64,000 nt of DNA from Saccharopolyspora hirsuta (lineage in GTDB: Bacteria; Actinomycetota; Actinomycetes; Mycobacteriales; Pseudonocardiaceae), in NCBI RefSeq assembly GCF_008630535.1, contig NZ_VWPH01000002.1, forward strand, positions 248,001-312,000. Direction: 5' to 3'. This document shows positions 32,900 to 41,313 of this stretch, piece after piece (positions within the stretch are counted from its first letter, which is position 1; every line of letters starts with the position of its first letter). The position numbers and the translations under genes are program-made. A model generated the notes under the pieces. That model ran no database searches. It was given only the letters and a program-made list of their open reading frames with translations, and was not told where the DNA came from.

Positions 32900-33484
32900 A
32901 TGGGGGGCGTGGCCGAACCCAGCAACCAGCAACCGGCGCCGTCCCGCCCGCCCCGGACCGTCTCGGCGATGGTGTTCGCGATCCTCCCGCTGGTCCTGAT
33001 CGCCTTCGGGATGGCAGGTCTGCTGGGGCAGTGCTCGTTCAACCCCGGCGGTCCGCAGGTGCAGGTGCCGACCGTGGACGTGCCCGCCGAGCTGGACCGG
33101 GCGTCCAGGCGGGTGGACTTCCCGCTCGCCGACCCGCAGCTGCCCGCGAACTGGCGGGCCAACTCGGTGAACGTGCTGACGCTGCGCTCGCACGCGGAGG
33201 TCGTGCGCGTCGGCTGGCTGACCGGCGACGGCCACTACCTGCGCTTCTCCCAGTCGACTGCGACCGAGGAGGAGCTGGTCACCGCGGACACCCGCCAGCC
33301 GCCGCAGGCGCTCGGCACCGTCGAGGCGGGCGGTCAGCAGTGGGTCCGCTACCGGAGCGTGGAAGGCGAGGAGGCCTGGGCGACGGACCGCAACGGCGTC
33401 CGCGTCCTGATCGCGGGCAACGCGACCGAACCCGAGTTCCGCACCCTCGCCGAAGCCGCCCTGAAGGCCCCGGCACGTCCCTGA
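32900..33484 (+). CDS. DUF4245 membrane protein
   Basis: A 194-residue protein with a Pro-rich N-terminus, one transmembrane segment (TVSAMVFAILPLVLIAFGMAGLLGQ, about 22-46) and an extracytoplasmic domain matching DUF4245 (DFPLADPQLPANWRANSV, VGWLTGDGHYLRFSQST). ATG 32900 or GTG 32909 could be the start; the G-run between them makes the choice uncertain. It is divergent from glpX, as Rv1100 is from Rv1099c. The function is unknown. Confidence 0.85.
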   Translation: MGGVAEPSNQQPAPSRPPRTVSAMVFAILPLVLIAFGMAGLLGQCSFNPGGPQVQVPTVDVPAELDRASRRVDFPLADPQLPANWRANSVNVLTLRSHAEVVRVGWLTGDGHYLRFSQSTATEEELVTADTRQPPQALGTVEAGGQQWVRYRSVEGEEAWATDRNGVRVLIAGNATEPEFRTLAEAALKAPARP

Positions 33485-33489
33485 CGTCA

Positions 33490-33607
33490 CGATTTCAATG
33501 AGGTTTTCCAGCCTCGTTCTGCGTGGCGGTGCCGGTGGCGGAACCTCAGCGCCCGCCTGGACTGCGGGGTCCCTGACTTGTGTATGACCCGCGATACACG
33601 GCGTCAG
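33490..33607 (-). repeat. 118-bp interspersed repeat, copy C
   Basis: The reverse complement matches copy A (1-116) almost throughout, from CTGACGCCGTGTATC to CCTCATTGAAAT, with a few substitutions and small indels. It begins 5 bp after the DUF4245 stop. GTGTAT/ATACAC forms a small stem at its distal end. Confidence 0.9.
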
Positions 33608-33749
33608 GGCCGTCCTCGCCAGGCGAACGCTGAGAACCCGCGGCGGTGCGAGTTGCGAGGGTGGGCTATGCGCCTAGCGGCGCATGCGACACCTGCGGAC
33701 CGGTGCCGGTCGCCCTTCGCAGCTGCGGTCCACTGGCAGGATGAACAAG

Positions 33750-33783
33750 TTCAATGGAAATCAGACCTCTGATTTCCATTGAA
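33750..33783. repeat. Perfect 34-bp AT-rich palindrome
   Basis: TTCAATGGAAATCAGA, two bases, then TCTGATTTCCATTGAA. It is the long form of the TTTCA/TGAAA palindrome family, closely similar to 47852-47897. Confidence 0.9.
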
Positions 33784-33839
33784 ATCGCGGAAGTTCCCCC
33801 GCGCCCGGGCGTGTCAGGCGCCCGACACGCCGCGGGACC

Positions 33840-33859
33840 GCAGTTTCAGGTGAAGCTGC
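33840..33859. repeat. TTTCA/TGAAA palindrome (short form)
   Basis: GCAGTTTCA GG TGAAGCTGC, 9-bp arms with one mismatch, followed by AGATC. It resembles 35828-35847. Confidence 0.7.
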
Positions 33860-33899
33860 AGATCCGCGCGCGGCGGTTCCAAGATCGAAATTGCCGGGG

Positions 33900-34154
33900 T
33901 CACTCCTGCTCGACGGAGGCGAGGGCGCGCTCGACGCGCTCGCGGGCGCCCGCGAGGTGGCGCTCGCACACCGCCGCCAGCGCTTCGCCCCGCTCCCACA
34001 GCGCCAGGGAGTCCTCCAGGGACAGACCGCCCGCCTCCAGCTGCTTGACCACCTCGGCCAGCTGGTCGCGGGCCTGCTCGTAGCCGAGCTCGGCGACCTC
34101 CGGGTGCTCGGCCACCGGGTCGAAGTGCTCGTCCTGCTGCTCGTTCGCGGTCAC
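33900..34154 (-). CDS. xseB: Exodeoxyribonuclease VII small subunit
   Basis: An 84-residue helical protein of the XseB family, recognisable from [45 protein letters not shown]. It partners XseA to make exonuclease VII, which degrades single-stranded DNA to oligonucleotides. GTG 34154 overlaps the preceding stop (GTGA), so it is translationally coupled. It is separated from xseA by one unknown gene, and is syntenic with Rv1107c. Confidence 0.93.
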   Translation of the reverse strand: MTANEQQDEHFDPVAEHPEVAELGYEQARDQLAEVVKQLEAGGLSLEDSLALWERGEALAAVCERHLAGARERVERALASVEQE

Positions 34155-34558
34155 GGGGTAGGGCTCTCCACGTCGTTCTGCACGGACACCACCGCAGTGG
34201 CGATCGCCTGGTCGTAGCCGACGAACGCCTCGGCGAACTCGGCGCCGTCGCCTTCGCGCACCGCGTCGTTGATGCGCAACTGCGCTTCCGCGACCCTACG
34301 TCGGTGCGCGGACACCGCCCACCACCCGGTCCCCACGTAACCGGAGGTGGCCTCGACCAGCGCGCGCAGCCGGGACGGCAGGTCCCGGCGCTCGGCGGAC
34401 TGGCAGCCGCCCAGCAGCGCGGCCCAGCACCCGGCCGCGGTGGCGTCCGCCGCCTCGGCGCAGCGCTGCACCTCACCGGCCCGCCGGGAACCGGTCGCCG
34501 CCGACCGGGCGACGCCGACGGTCAGCGGGAGGAACGAGGGGTCCTGCTCGGGGTGCAC
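34151..34558 (-). CDS. Unknown protein encoded between xseA and xseB
   Basis: A 135-residue soluble protein, Ala- and Arg-rich, with likely helices ([69 protein letters not shown]). No known domain is recognised. GTG 34558 is 14 bp after the xseA stop, and its own stop overlaps the xseB start. This operon position, with overlaps on one side, supports a real gene. A role near exonuclease VII is a guess from context only. Confidence 0.65.
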   Translation of the reverse strand: MHPEQDPSFLPLTVGVARSAATGSRRAGEVQRCAEAADATAAGCWAALLGGCQSAERRDLPSRLRALVEATSGYVGTGWWAVSAHRRRVAEAQLRINDAVREGDGAEFAEAFVGYDQAIATAVVSVQNDVESPTP

Positions 34559-34572
34559 GGTCTCCGTCCTGT

Positions 34573-35799
34573 TCAGCCTGCTCGATCCGGCACGACCGCC
34601 TGGATCGCACCGTCAACGACCCGCACTCGCAGTCGAGTTCCCGGCGGGGCGTCGTCGACCGATCGGAGCACTCCGTCCGCACCGTCCTCGATGCGCTGCA
34701 CGATCGCGTATCCACGAGCCAGCGTGGCCGCCGGGCCCAGGGTCGTCAAGCGAGATCGGGTCGCGGTCAGCGCGTGCTGCTCGGTGGTGAGCGCGGTCGT
34801 CATCGCCCGGCGGGCCCGGTCGCGCAGCACGCCGACCTGCTCGGCCCGCTGCGCCAGCGGCCCGAGCGGGTCGGCCAGCACCGGTCGGCTGCGGAGCGCG
34901 TCGAGCAGCCGCCGCTCGCGGTCGACCCACCCGTGCAGGGCGCGGCGGGCGCGGTCGCGCAGCTGGTGGATGCGCTGGGTCTCCTCGGCCACGTCCGGGA
35001 CCACCCGCTTGCCCGCCCCGGTCGGCGTCGAGCAGCGCACGTCCGCCACGTGGTCGACCAGCGGTGAGTCCGGTTCGTGCCCGATGGCGCTGACCACCGG
35101 CGTCCGACACGCCGACACCGCGCGGCACAGCGCCTCGTCGGAGAACGGCAGCAGGTCCTCGACGCTGCCGCCGCCGCGGGCCAGCACGATCACGTCGACC
35201 TCGGGCATCTTGTCGAGCTCCTGCAGCGCCTCCAGGATCTGCGGCACCGCGGTCGAGCCCTGCACGGCGACGTTGCGGATCTCGAACTGCACGGCGGGCC
35301 AGCGCAGCTGGGCGTTGGTCAGCACGTCGTGCTCGGCGGCGGAGGCGCGACCGGTGATCAGCCCGACCCGGTTCGGCAGGAACGGCAGCGGCCGCTTGCG
35401 GGCCGGGTCGAACAGGCCCTCGGCCTTGAGCAGCTGGCGCAGCCGCTCGATGCGGGCGAGCAGCTCACCGATGCCGACCGCGCGGATCTCGTCGACCCGC
35501 AGGCTCAGCGTGCCGCGGCCGACGAAGAACGTCGGCTTGCCGTGCACCACGACCCGGCTGCCGTCGGTCAGCGGCGGGTCCATCTTGCGGATCATGGCGG
35601 CCGAGCAGGTCAGCGTCAGCGACACGTCGGCGGACGGGTCGCGCAGCTGCAGGAACGCGGTGGCGGCGCCCGGGCGCAGCGAGATCTGGGTGATCTGGCC
35701 CTCGACCCAGATCGAGCCGAGGCGGTTGATCCACTCGGCGATCTTGCACGCGACGGTGCGTACCGGCCACGGCTCCTCGGGGCTCGTCGGAGAGGTCAG
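34573..35799 (-). CDS. xseA: Exodeoxyribonuclease VII large subunit
   Basis: A 408-residue XseA: N-terminal OB-fold (about 12-100, [22 protein letters not shown]), catalytic domain (about 125-320) with [46 protein letters not shown] and [24 protein letters not shown], and a C-terminal coiled region. The family N-terminus [15 protein letters not shown] is in frame but has no ATG, GTG or TTG; the codon just before it is CTG at 35797-35799 with GAGGAG 5 nt upstream. A CTG start is therefore proposed. The first GTG (35625) would remove most of the OB fold. A palindromic repeat lies just upstream. Confidence 0.92.
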   Translation of the reverse strand: MTSPTSPEEPWPVRTVACKIAEWINRLGSIWVEGQITQISLRPGAATAFLQLRDPSADVSLTLTCSAAMIRKMDPPLTDGSRVVVHGKPTFFVGRGTLSLRVDEIRAVGIGELLARIERLRQLLKAEGLFDPARKRPLPFLPNRVGLITGRASAAEHDVLTNAQLRWPAVQFEIRNVAVQGSTAVPQILEALQELDKMPEVDVIVLARGGGSVEDLLPFSDEALCRAVSACRTPVVSAIGHEPDSPLVDHVADVRCSTPTGAGKRVVPDVAEETQRIHQLRDRARRALHGWVDRERRLLDALRSRPVLADPLGPLAQRAEQVGVLRDRARRAMTTALTTEQHALTATRSRLTTLGPAATLARGYAIVQRIEDGADGVLRSVDDAPPGTRLRVRVVDGAIQAVVPDRAG

Positions 35800-35827
35800 C
35801 TGGACTCCTCGGATGTCGTCAGGTGGT

Positions 35828-35847
35828 GCAGTTTCAGTTGAAACTGC
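35828..35847. repeat. TTTCA/TGAAA palindrome upstream of xseA
   Basis: GCAGTTTCA GT TGAAACTGC, perfect 9-bp arms, 28 bp before the proposed CTG start. It would fold in the xseA leader RNA if transcription starts upstream. Confidence 0.8.
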
Positions 35848-35899
35848 GGATCTCGCGGCGGGCGGGCCGGGTTCGCCGCGCCAGCGCCGGAGGTGGGCG

Positions 35900-36346
35900 T
35901 CACTGGTCGCGGAGGCGGTCGAGGCGGTTCTGGAGCATGCGGAGGAACTCCGGGCGCTGGCCGTGGCGCTGCTCGTGGGCGAGCAGCTCGGCCAGGTCGT
36001 CCTCGGTGAACGAGCGGAGCCTGCCGCGCAGCTGGGGCAGCGTGAGCTCCTCGTACTCGGCGACCACCGAGCGCTCCTCGGCAGGGGCCTCCGGCTCCTC
36101 CGGTTCGTCCTCGTCGAAGGTCGCCCAGGCGGGCTGCTCTTCAGGGGTGCGCAGCACGGCGAGCGCCTCGTCGCCCTTGATCGCCAGCTCGGTGATCTGC
36201 TGCTGGACCCGCATCGACGCCTGCAGGGCCTGGCTGGCCACGGTGACGGGCAGCCCGAGCAGCGTGGTCGGCAGTCGGCGGGCCTGTTCGACGGCGGTGG
36301 CCGCCAACCCGGCGGCTACCCGGACCGGCAGCGGGAACGATGACAT
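35900..36346 (-). CDS. Rv1109c-like (lipid droplet-associated type) protein
   Basis: A 148-residue protein: a hydrophobic amphipathic N-terminus ([44 protein letters not shown], about 2-45) that could lie on a membrane or lipid surface, then an acidic linker and a C-terminal helical region ([28 protein letters not shown]). Its position divergent from ispH matches Rv1109c, whose family is annotated as lipid droplet-associated. ATG 36346 is chosen over ATG 36385 because the hydrophobic segment then begins at the N-terminus. The role is uncertain. Confidence 0.7.
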   Translation of the reverse strand: MSSFPLPVRVAAGLAATAVEQARRLPTTLLGLPVTVASQALQASMRVQQQITELAIKGDEALAVLRTPEEQPAWATFDEDEPEEPEAPAEERSVVAEYEELTLPQLRGRLRSFTEDDLAELLAHEQRHGQRPEFLRMLQNRLDRLRDQ

Positions 36347-36491
36347 GCGCCCAGCCTGCCGCACTTCACCCCGGGAAGCCATCACCTCACCGCACTACTG
36401 TGATCAGACCCGCGGGTCCGGGAACGTGATCCGCGTCGGCGGACCGGGCGCGAGGCTGAGCGCGGCGGACCAGGTCCGTACCCTTGGGGGC

Positions 36492-37511
36492 ATGACGACC
36501 TCGCCCGAGGCCACTGACCTCGTTGACCAGGACGCCGGGCGGACCAAGCGAGTCCTGCTGGCCAAGCCGCGTGGGTACTGCGCAGGTGTCGACCGCGCGG
36601 TGGTCACCGTCGAGAAAGCCCTCGAGACCTACGGCGCGCCGATCTACGTGCGCAAGGAGATCGTGCACAACCGGCACGTGGTGGAGACGCTGTCCGAGCG
36701 CGGCGTGATCTTCGTGGACGAGACCGACGAGGTGCCCGAGGGCGCGCTCGTGGTGTTCTCGGCGCACGGCGTGTCCCCGGCGGTCCACGAGGAGGCCGCC
36801 CGGCGCAACCTGCGCACCATCGACGCGACCTGCCCGCTGGTCACCAAGGTGCACAAGGAGGTCCACCGGTTCGCCCGCGAGGACTACGACATCCTGCTGA
36901 TCGGCCACGAGGGCCACGAGGAGGTCGAGGGCACCGCCGGTGAGGCGCCGGACCGCGTGCAGCTGGTCGACAAGCCCGAGGACGTCGACAAGGTCGAGGT
37001 GCGCGACCCGAGCAAGGTCGTGTGGCTGTCGCAGACCACGCTCAGCGTGGACGAGACGATGGAGCGGGTGGACCAGCTCAAGGAGCGGTTCCCGGACCTG
37101 CAGGCGCCGCCGAGCGACGACATCTGCTACGCCACCTCCAACCGCCAGCACGCGGTGAAGGCGATGGCCCCGGAGTGCGACCTGGTGATCGTGGTGGGCT
37201 CGCAGAACTCCTCGAACTCCAAGCGCCTGGTCGAGGTGGCCCTGCAGGCGGGCGCGTCGGACGCGCACCTGGTGGACTTCGCCTCCCAGATCGACGAGGC
37301 CTGGCTGGACGGGGTCACCACGGTCGGCGTGACCAGCGGTGCCTCGGTGCCGGACGTGCTGGTCATGCAGGTCCTGGACCACCTGGCGGAGCGCGGCTGG
37401 AACCAGGTGGACGAGGTCACCACGGCCAACGAGAAGGTCACCTTCGCCCTGCCGCGGGAGCTCCGCAAGGACCTGGACGACAACCCGGACAAGCCCCGCA
37501 GCGTCCGCTGA
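36492..37511 (+). CDS. ispH: 4-hydroxy-3-methylbut-2-enyl diphosphate reductase
   Basis: The last enzyme of the MEP isoprenoid pathway, a [4Fe-4S] reductase that makes IPP and DMAPP from HMBPP. The protein has 339 residues. The three cluster cysteines are Cys30 (GYCAGVDRA), Cys114 ([11 protein letters not shown]) and Cys212 ([11 protein letters not shown]), and the substrate loop [11 protein letters not shown] is present. ATG 36492 follows TTGGGGGC. It is syntenic with Rv1110 (lytB2). A strong terminator follows the gene. Confidence 0.96.
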   Translation: MTTSPEATDLVDQDAGRTKRVLLAKPRGYCAGVDRAVVTVEKALETYGAPIYVRKEIVHNRHVVETLSERGVIFVDETDEVPEGALVVFSAHGVSPAVHEEAARRNLRTIDATCPLVTKVHKEVHRFAREDYDILLIGHEGHEEVEGTAGEAPDRVQLVDKPEDVDKVEVRDPSKVVWLSQTTLSVDETMERVDQLKERFPDLQAPPSDDICYATSNRQHAVKAMAPECDLVIVVGSQNSSNSKRLVEVALQAGASDAHLVDFASQIDEAWLDGVTTVGVTSGASVPDVLVMQVLDHLAERGWNQVDEVTTANEKVTFALPRELRKDLDDNPDKPRSVR

Positions 37512-37522
37512 CCCGAGCACTG

Positions 37523-37553
37523 AAAAGGGGCACCCGACGGGGTGCCCCTTTTT
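37523..37553 (+). terminator. Intrinsic terminator after ispH
   Basis: AAAAGGGGCACCC and GGGTGCCCCTTTT arms followed by a T-run; the A-run on the other side lets it serve the convergent DUF6542 gene too. Confidence 0.9.
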
Positions 37554-37559
37554 GCTGCC

Positions 37560-38441
37560 CTACCCGAACCGCTCGTCGCGTCGCGGCCTCCGGGCTCGCC
37601 TGGGCGGCTCGCCCTGCGGCGGCTCCGCCGCCCGCGGCCGTCCCGGCGCCTGCCGCGGGGCTGCGCCCCGCCGCGGCGGCACTGCGCGCTCCGGTCGGCC
37701 TTCCGCTCCGCGCGGCCTGCCCGGCGCGGCTTCGCCTCGCCGGGGCGGCTCGCCGCGTCGCGGCGGCTCCTCCCGGCGGGGGCGTCCCGGCGCCTGCGCG
37801 CGTCCGCGCTCGGCGCGCTCCGGCCGCTCGCGCTCGCCGCGGCTCGGCCGACCGCCCTCGCCCCGGGGTTTGCGCTCCTCCGGGCGGCGCTTGCGCTCGC
37901 CGTCCTCCGGTTTGCGGGGCGGGGTGGGGCGGCGGCGCTTCTTGGTGGCCGCGTCGCTGTCCGCGACCTCGGGGCGCTGGTCGGCCTTCTCGGTAACGAA
38001 CATGCGTACGAGTCCGATACCCAGGGCGACGATCGTGGCCCCGGCCATGATCGGGAAGCTGCTGATCAGCGGGCGCGCGATGGAGAGCGCCTTGCCGGTG
38101 ATGCCCGCTCCGGCGGCGGCCCCGGCCCCGGTGATCAGCACCAGCAGCGGCATGACGATGACCAGGACCAGCGGCGGCTGCACCATCGGGCCGAACACGC
38201 TCCGCCGCTTGACCAGCAGAACGCCCAGCACGCTCCCGACGAAGAAGCACGCCTTGAACAGGATGCCGGGCTGGTTCCAGATCAGGATGTCCAGCACGGT
38301 TCCGATCGCGGTCGGTACTGCGGCCAGCAGCACGGCAACCCAAAGCGGCACTCCTGCCGAACGGAGGGCGGAGCGCGCCGACCAGGGCGGCACGCCGTTG
38401 CCGGGGGATGAGGCGCTCTGGTTGTCGCGGATCGCGGTCAC
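37560..38441 (-). CDS. DUF6542 membrane protein with long Arg/Pro-rich tail
   Basis: A 293-residue protein. The N-terminal half has about four transmembrane segments (from VPLWVAVLLAAVPTAIG to PIMAGATIVALGIGLVRMF, roughly 30-165), matching DUF6542/Rv1111c. The C-terminal 120 residues are a low-complexity, strongly basic tail with repeated PPRRGE and GRPR units, probably cytoplasmic and disordered. The DNA of the tail is a short-period GC repeat that may vary in length between strains. GTG 38441. Function unknown. Confidence 0.82.
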   Translation of the reverse strand: MTAIRDNQSASSPGNGVPPWSARSALRSAGVPLWVAVLLAAVPTAIGTVLDILIWNQPGILFKACFFVGSVLGVLLVKRRSVFGPMVQPPLVLVIVMPLLVLITGAGAAAGAGITGKALSIARPLISSFPIMAGATIVALGIGLVRMFVTEKADQRPEVADSDAATKKRRRPTPPRKPEDGERKRRPEERKPRGEGGRPSRGERERPERAERGRAQAPGRPRREEPPRRGEPPRRGEAAPGRPRGAEGRPERAVPPRRGAAPRQAPGRPRAAEPPQGEPPRRARRPRRDERFG

Positions 38442-38603
38442 GAGTCACAACGGTAACGGTCCAGTACCCCGGCCCGAGAGCCCTCTTCCGGAACTTGCGG
38501 GTTACCCCTCGCCCGGTTCCGGGTGATTCCGGCACCCGGTGCCCGGAATGCGACGTTCGCGCGATGGGTGATCGGCATCTTCGGTTGGCCGGGTGTGTGA
38601 ACC

Positions 38604-38651
38604 TTGACACAATCAGCGCGAGCATTTTAGCGTCCGAGCAATCGTTTTCTC
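38604..38651 (+). promoter_or_regulatory. Promoter and LacI operator of the sugar ABC operon
   Basis: TTGACA (38604-38609), an 18-nt spacer, then TAGCGT (38628-38633). The operator CGAGCAATCGTTTTCTC follows at 38635-38651. It is the exact reverse complement of the operator at 46201-46217, and the promoter layout is the same. The imperfect palindrome with a central CG fits LacI-family sites. Confidence 0.8.
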
Positions 38652-38681
38652 ATGTTTCGCGAACGGCGCGACGGGGGGCCT

Positions 38682-40262
38682 ATGAGCACGGCGCCACCGC
38701 TGGTCGAGATGACCGGCATCACCAAGCGCTACGGGGGCGTGCTGGCGTGCGACGACGTGGACCTGTCGGTCCGCGCCGGGGAGGTGCACGCGCTGCTGGG
38801 GGAGAACGGGGCGGGGAAGAGCACGCTGATGAAGGTGCTGTCCGGCGATGTGGTCGACCACGCTGGATCGATCTCGATCGAGGGGCGGCGGGTGCAGTTC
38901 GGCAAGCCCGCGGACGCCCAGCACGCCGGGGTCGCGATGATCCACCAGGAGCTCGACCTGGTCCCGGCGCTCAGCGTCGCGGAGAACCTGCACCTGGGCC
39001 GGGAGCCGCGCAACAGGTTCGGCGCGGTGGACCGCCGGAAGATGGCCGACCGCACCCGGGAGCTGCTGCGCCGCACCGGCATCGAGCTGGACCCGCAGCG
39101 CCCGGTCGGCGAGCTGCGCGTCGGCGAGCAGCAGCTGGTCACCATCGCCCGCGCGCTGCTGCTGGACGCGAAGGTGCTGATCATGGACGAGCCGACCTCG
39201 GCGCTGTCCACCACCGAGGTGGAGCGGTTGTTCGCGGTGATCGCCGAGCTGCGCCGCAACGGCACCGGCATCGTCTACATCTCGCACCGGATGGACGAGA
39301 TCGGCCGGGTGGCCGACCGGGCCACCGTGCTGCGCAACGGCCGCAAGGTCGCCGAGTTCGACGCCCGGAAGCTGACCGCCGAGCAGGCCGCCGAGGCGAT
39401 GGTGGGCCGCTCGGTGCAGACGATGTTCCGGGCCGAGCGCCGCGAGGTCGGCGCGGAGCTGCTGAAGGTATCGGGATTCGCCGTGCACCCGCGGCGGCCT
39501 CGGGTGGGCCGCCGGGAGCCCGCGGGGATCGATCTGACCGTGCGGCGCGGGGAGATCGTCGGGCTCTGCGGGCTGCTCGGCTCAGGACGCACCGAACTGC
39601 TGGAATCGCTGTTCGGTGCCGGGTCCTCCGGCACGTGGGAGGGGGAGGTGTCCCTCGACGGGCGCCCGGTGCGGCCGAGGGGTCCGCGCCGTGCGCTGCG
39701 CGAGGGCATCGCCTTCGTGCCGGAGGACCGCAGGACCTCCGGGCTGGTCCTGGAGCACTCCGTGCTGGCCAACACGGTGCTGTCGGTGCTGGACCGGCTG
39801 GGACCGCTGGGCCTGGTCCGCCGCCGCAAGGAGGTGTCCACCACCGAGGGCAGCGTGCAGCAGCTCAAGGTCAAGCTCGGTCGGATCCTGGACCCGGTGG
39901 GCACCCTGTCGGGTGGCAACCAGCAGAAGGTCGTGTTCGGCCGGATGCTGCTGACCGAACCGCGCCTGCTGCTGCTTGACGATCCCACCCGCGGCGTGGA
40001 CATCGGCGCGAAGTCGGAGATCTACCAGCTGCTCGGCGAGATCGCCGAGCGCGGCATCGGGGTGCTGCTGGCGTCCTCGGAGCTGCCGGAGCTGGTCGGG
40101 GTGTGCGACCGGGTGGTGGTGCTGCGCGGTGGGCGCAGCGTCGCCGAGTTCGACACCGCGGAGGTCGGGGAGGCGGAGCTGCTGGCCGCCGCGATGGGCG
40201 AGCGGTCGGGCGACGGTCCGGTGGTCGGCACCGGGCAGGGCACCGGGGGAGGCGGCAGGTGA
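38682..40262 (+). CDS. Sugar ABC transporter ATP-binding protein (two ABC domains)
   Basis: A 526-residue CUT2 (RbsA-type) ATPase with two fused nucleotide-binding domains. The first has Walker A GENGAGKST (40-48) and Walker B LIMDEPTSAL; the second has the degenerate Walker A typical of the family (GLLGSGRTELLE) but an intact signature LSGGNQQKVVFGR and DDPTRGVD. ATG 38682 has GGGGGG just upstream; ATG 38652 is also in frame. It is the first gene of the importer operon and its stop overlaps the permease start. Confidence 0.94.
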   Translation: MSTAPPLVEMTGITKRYGGVLACDDVDLSVRAGEVHALLGENGAGKSTLMKVLSGDVVDHAGSISIEGRRVQFGKPADAQHAGVAMIHQELDLVPALSVAENLHLGREPRNRFGAVDRRKMADRTRELLRRTGIELDPQRPVGELRVGEQQLVTIARALLLDAKVLIMDEPTSALSTTEVERLFAVIAELRRNGTGIVYISHRMDEIGRVADRATVLRNGRKVAEFDARKLTAEQAAEAMVGRSVQTMFRAERREVGAELLKVSGFAVHPRRPRVGRREPAGIDLTVRRGEIVGLCGLLGSGRTELLESLFGAGSSGTWEGEVSLDGRPVRPRGPRRALREGIAFVPEDRRTSGLVLEHSVLANTVLSVLDRLGPLGLVRRRKEVSTTEGSVQQLKVKLGRILDPVGTLSGGNQQKVVFGRMLLTEPRLLLLDDPTRGVDIGAKSEIYQLLGEIAERGIGVLLASSELPELVGVCDRVVVLRGGRSVAEFDTAEVGEAELLAAAMGERSGDGPVVGTGQGTGGGGR

Positions 40263-41290
40263 GCAACCAGACGGCAGAGCGGCCTTCGGCGGCCGCGCCG
40301 GAGAAGCGGTCCAACACGGTGGAGACGCTGTTCCGGTTCCAGAGCTTCTTCGGCCTCGTCGCCGTGTTCCTCGCGGCGGTGATCTTCTCGCCGCGCGGCG
40401 GCGACGGGCAGATCCTGTTCCTGAGCAGCGACAACCTGTTCAACATCGTGCGCGCGGTGTCCGAGATCGGGATCATCGCGGTGGGCCTGACCTTCGTGAT
40501 CCTGATCGGCGGCATCGACCTGTCGGTGGGCTCGGTGCTCGGGCTGGCCGCGGTGGGCTCGGCCGTGCTGATGGTCGAGAACGGCCTCGGCGTGTGGGCG
40601 ACCGTCGCGCTGGTGCTGGTGGCGGGCATCGTCTTCGGCCTGCTGCAGGGCGCCGCGGTGGCGCTGCTGGGGGTGCAGGCCTTCATCGTCACGCTGGCCG
40701 GGTTGCAGATCGCGCGCGGGTTGGCGCGCATGTGGTCCGGCGGCGAGACCGTGCAGATCTCCTACGGCGACGGGCCGGGGCAGGCACCGGTGCTGTTCTC
40801 GCTGCTGGGCGAGCGCACGTTCGGCGGTGTGGTGCCGATCCCGGTGCTGATCTTCGCCGTGGTGGCGGTGGCCGCGATCCTGTTCCTGCGGACCAGCGCC
40901 TACTCGCGGCACCTGTACGCCATCGGCGGCAACGAGAAGGCCGCCCGGCTCTCCGGCGTGCCGGTGAACCGGGTCAAGATCATCGCGTTCGCCATCGCCG
41001 GGTTCTGCGCGGCGCTGGCCGGGATCGTGCACGCCGGGCAGCTCAACGCGGGCAGCCCGAACGACGGCATCGCCTACGAGCTGGACGGGATCGCCGCGGT
41101 GGTGGTCGGCGGCACCAGCCTCGCCGGCGGCCGCGGGTCGGTGATCGGCACCATCGCCGGCGCGCTGCTGCTCGGCATCCTGAACAACATCCTGAGCCTG
41201 AACAGCGTCAACACCGATCTGCAGCTGCTCATCAAAGGTCTGGTGATCGTCGCGGCGGCGGCGCTGCAGCGGCTGCGCCCCACGTCGTGA
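40259..41290 (+). CDS. Sugar ABC transporter permease (CUT2)
   Basis: A 343-residue RbsC-type permease with about 8-10 transmembrane segments. Family signatures LIGGIDLSVGSVLGL, IALxG-like VTLAGLQIARGLARMW, NEKAARLSGVPVNRVKI and the C-terminal AAVVVGGTSLAGGRGSVIGT are present. GTG 40259 overlaps the ATPase stop (GTGA). One permease gene is enough for this family because it homodimerises. It works with the flanking ATPase and binding protein. Confidence 0.94.
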   Translation: MSNQTAERPSAAAPEKRSNTVETLFRFQSFFGLVAVFLAAVIFSPRGGDGQILFLSSDNLFNIVRAVSEIGIIAVGLTFVILIGGIDLSVGSVLGLAAVGSAVLMVENGLGVWATVALVLVAGIVFGLLQGAAVALLGVQAFIVTLAGLQIARGLARMWSGGETVQISYGDGPGQAPVLFSLLGERTFGGVVPIPVLIFAVVAVAAILFLRTSAYSRHLYAIGGNEKAARLSGVPVNRVKIIAFAIAGFCAALAGIVHAGQLNAGSPNDGIAYELDGIAAVVVGGTSLAGGRGSVIGTIAGALLLGILNNILSLNSVNTDLQLLIKGLVIVAAAALQRLRPTS

Positions 41291-41313
41291 ACCAACACCC
41301 GGGAGGAAGCACG

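Larger units (their letters stand above)
33485..33899. other. 415-bp repeat-rich convergent gap
   Basis: No gene is evident between the convergent DUF4245 and xseB genes. The gap contains copy C of the 118-bp repeat, a perfect 34-bp palindrome, a GGCGTGTC/GACACGCC hairpin at about 33812-33834, a TTTCA/TGAAG palindrome at 33840-33859 and a final GATCGAAATTGCC half-site next to the xseB stop. Confidence 0.8.

Noticed and set aside
33490-33607. Reading the 118-bp repeat as a tRNA or small RNA gene
   Set aside because: No cloverleaf, no CCA-like end and no clear promoter; the best description is a repeat.
33754-34083. Short plus-strand frame starting MEIRPLISIEIA
   Set aside because: It begins inside a palindrome and then runs antisense to xseB; the same peptide arises at other palindromes.
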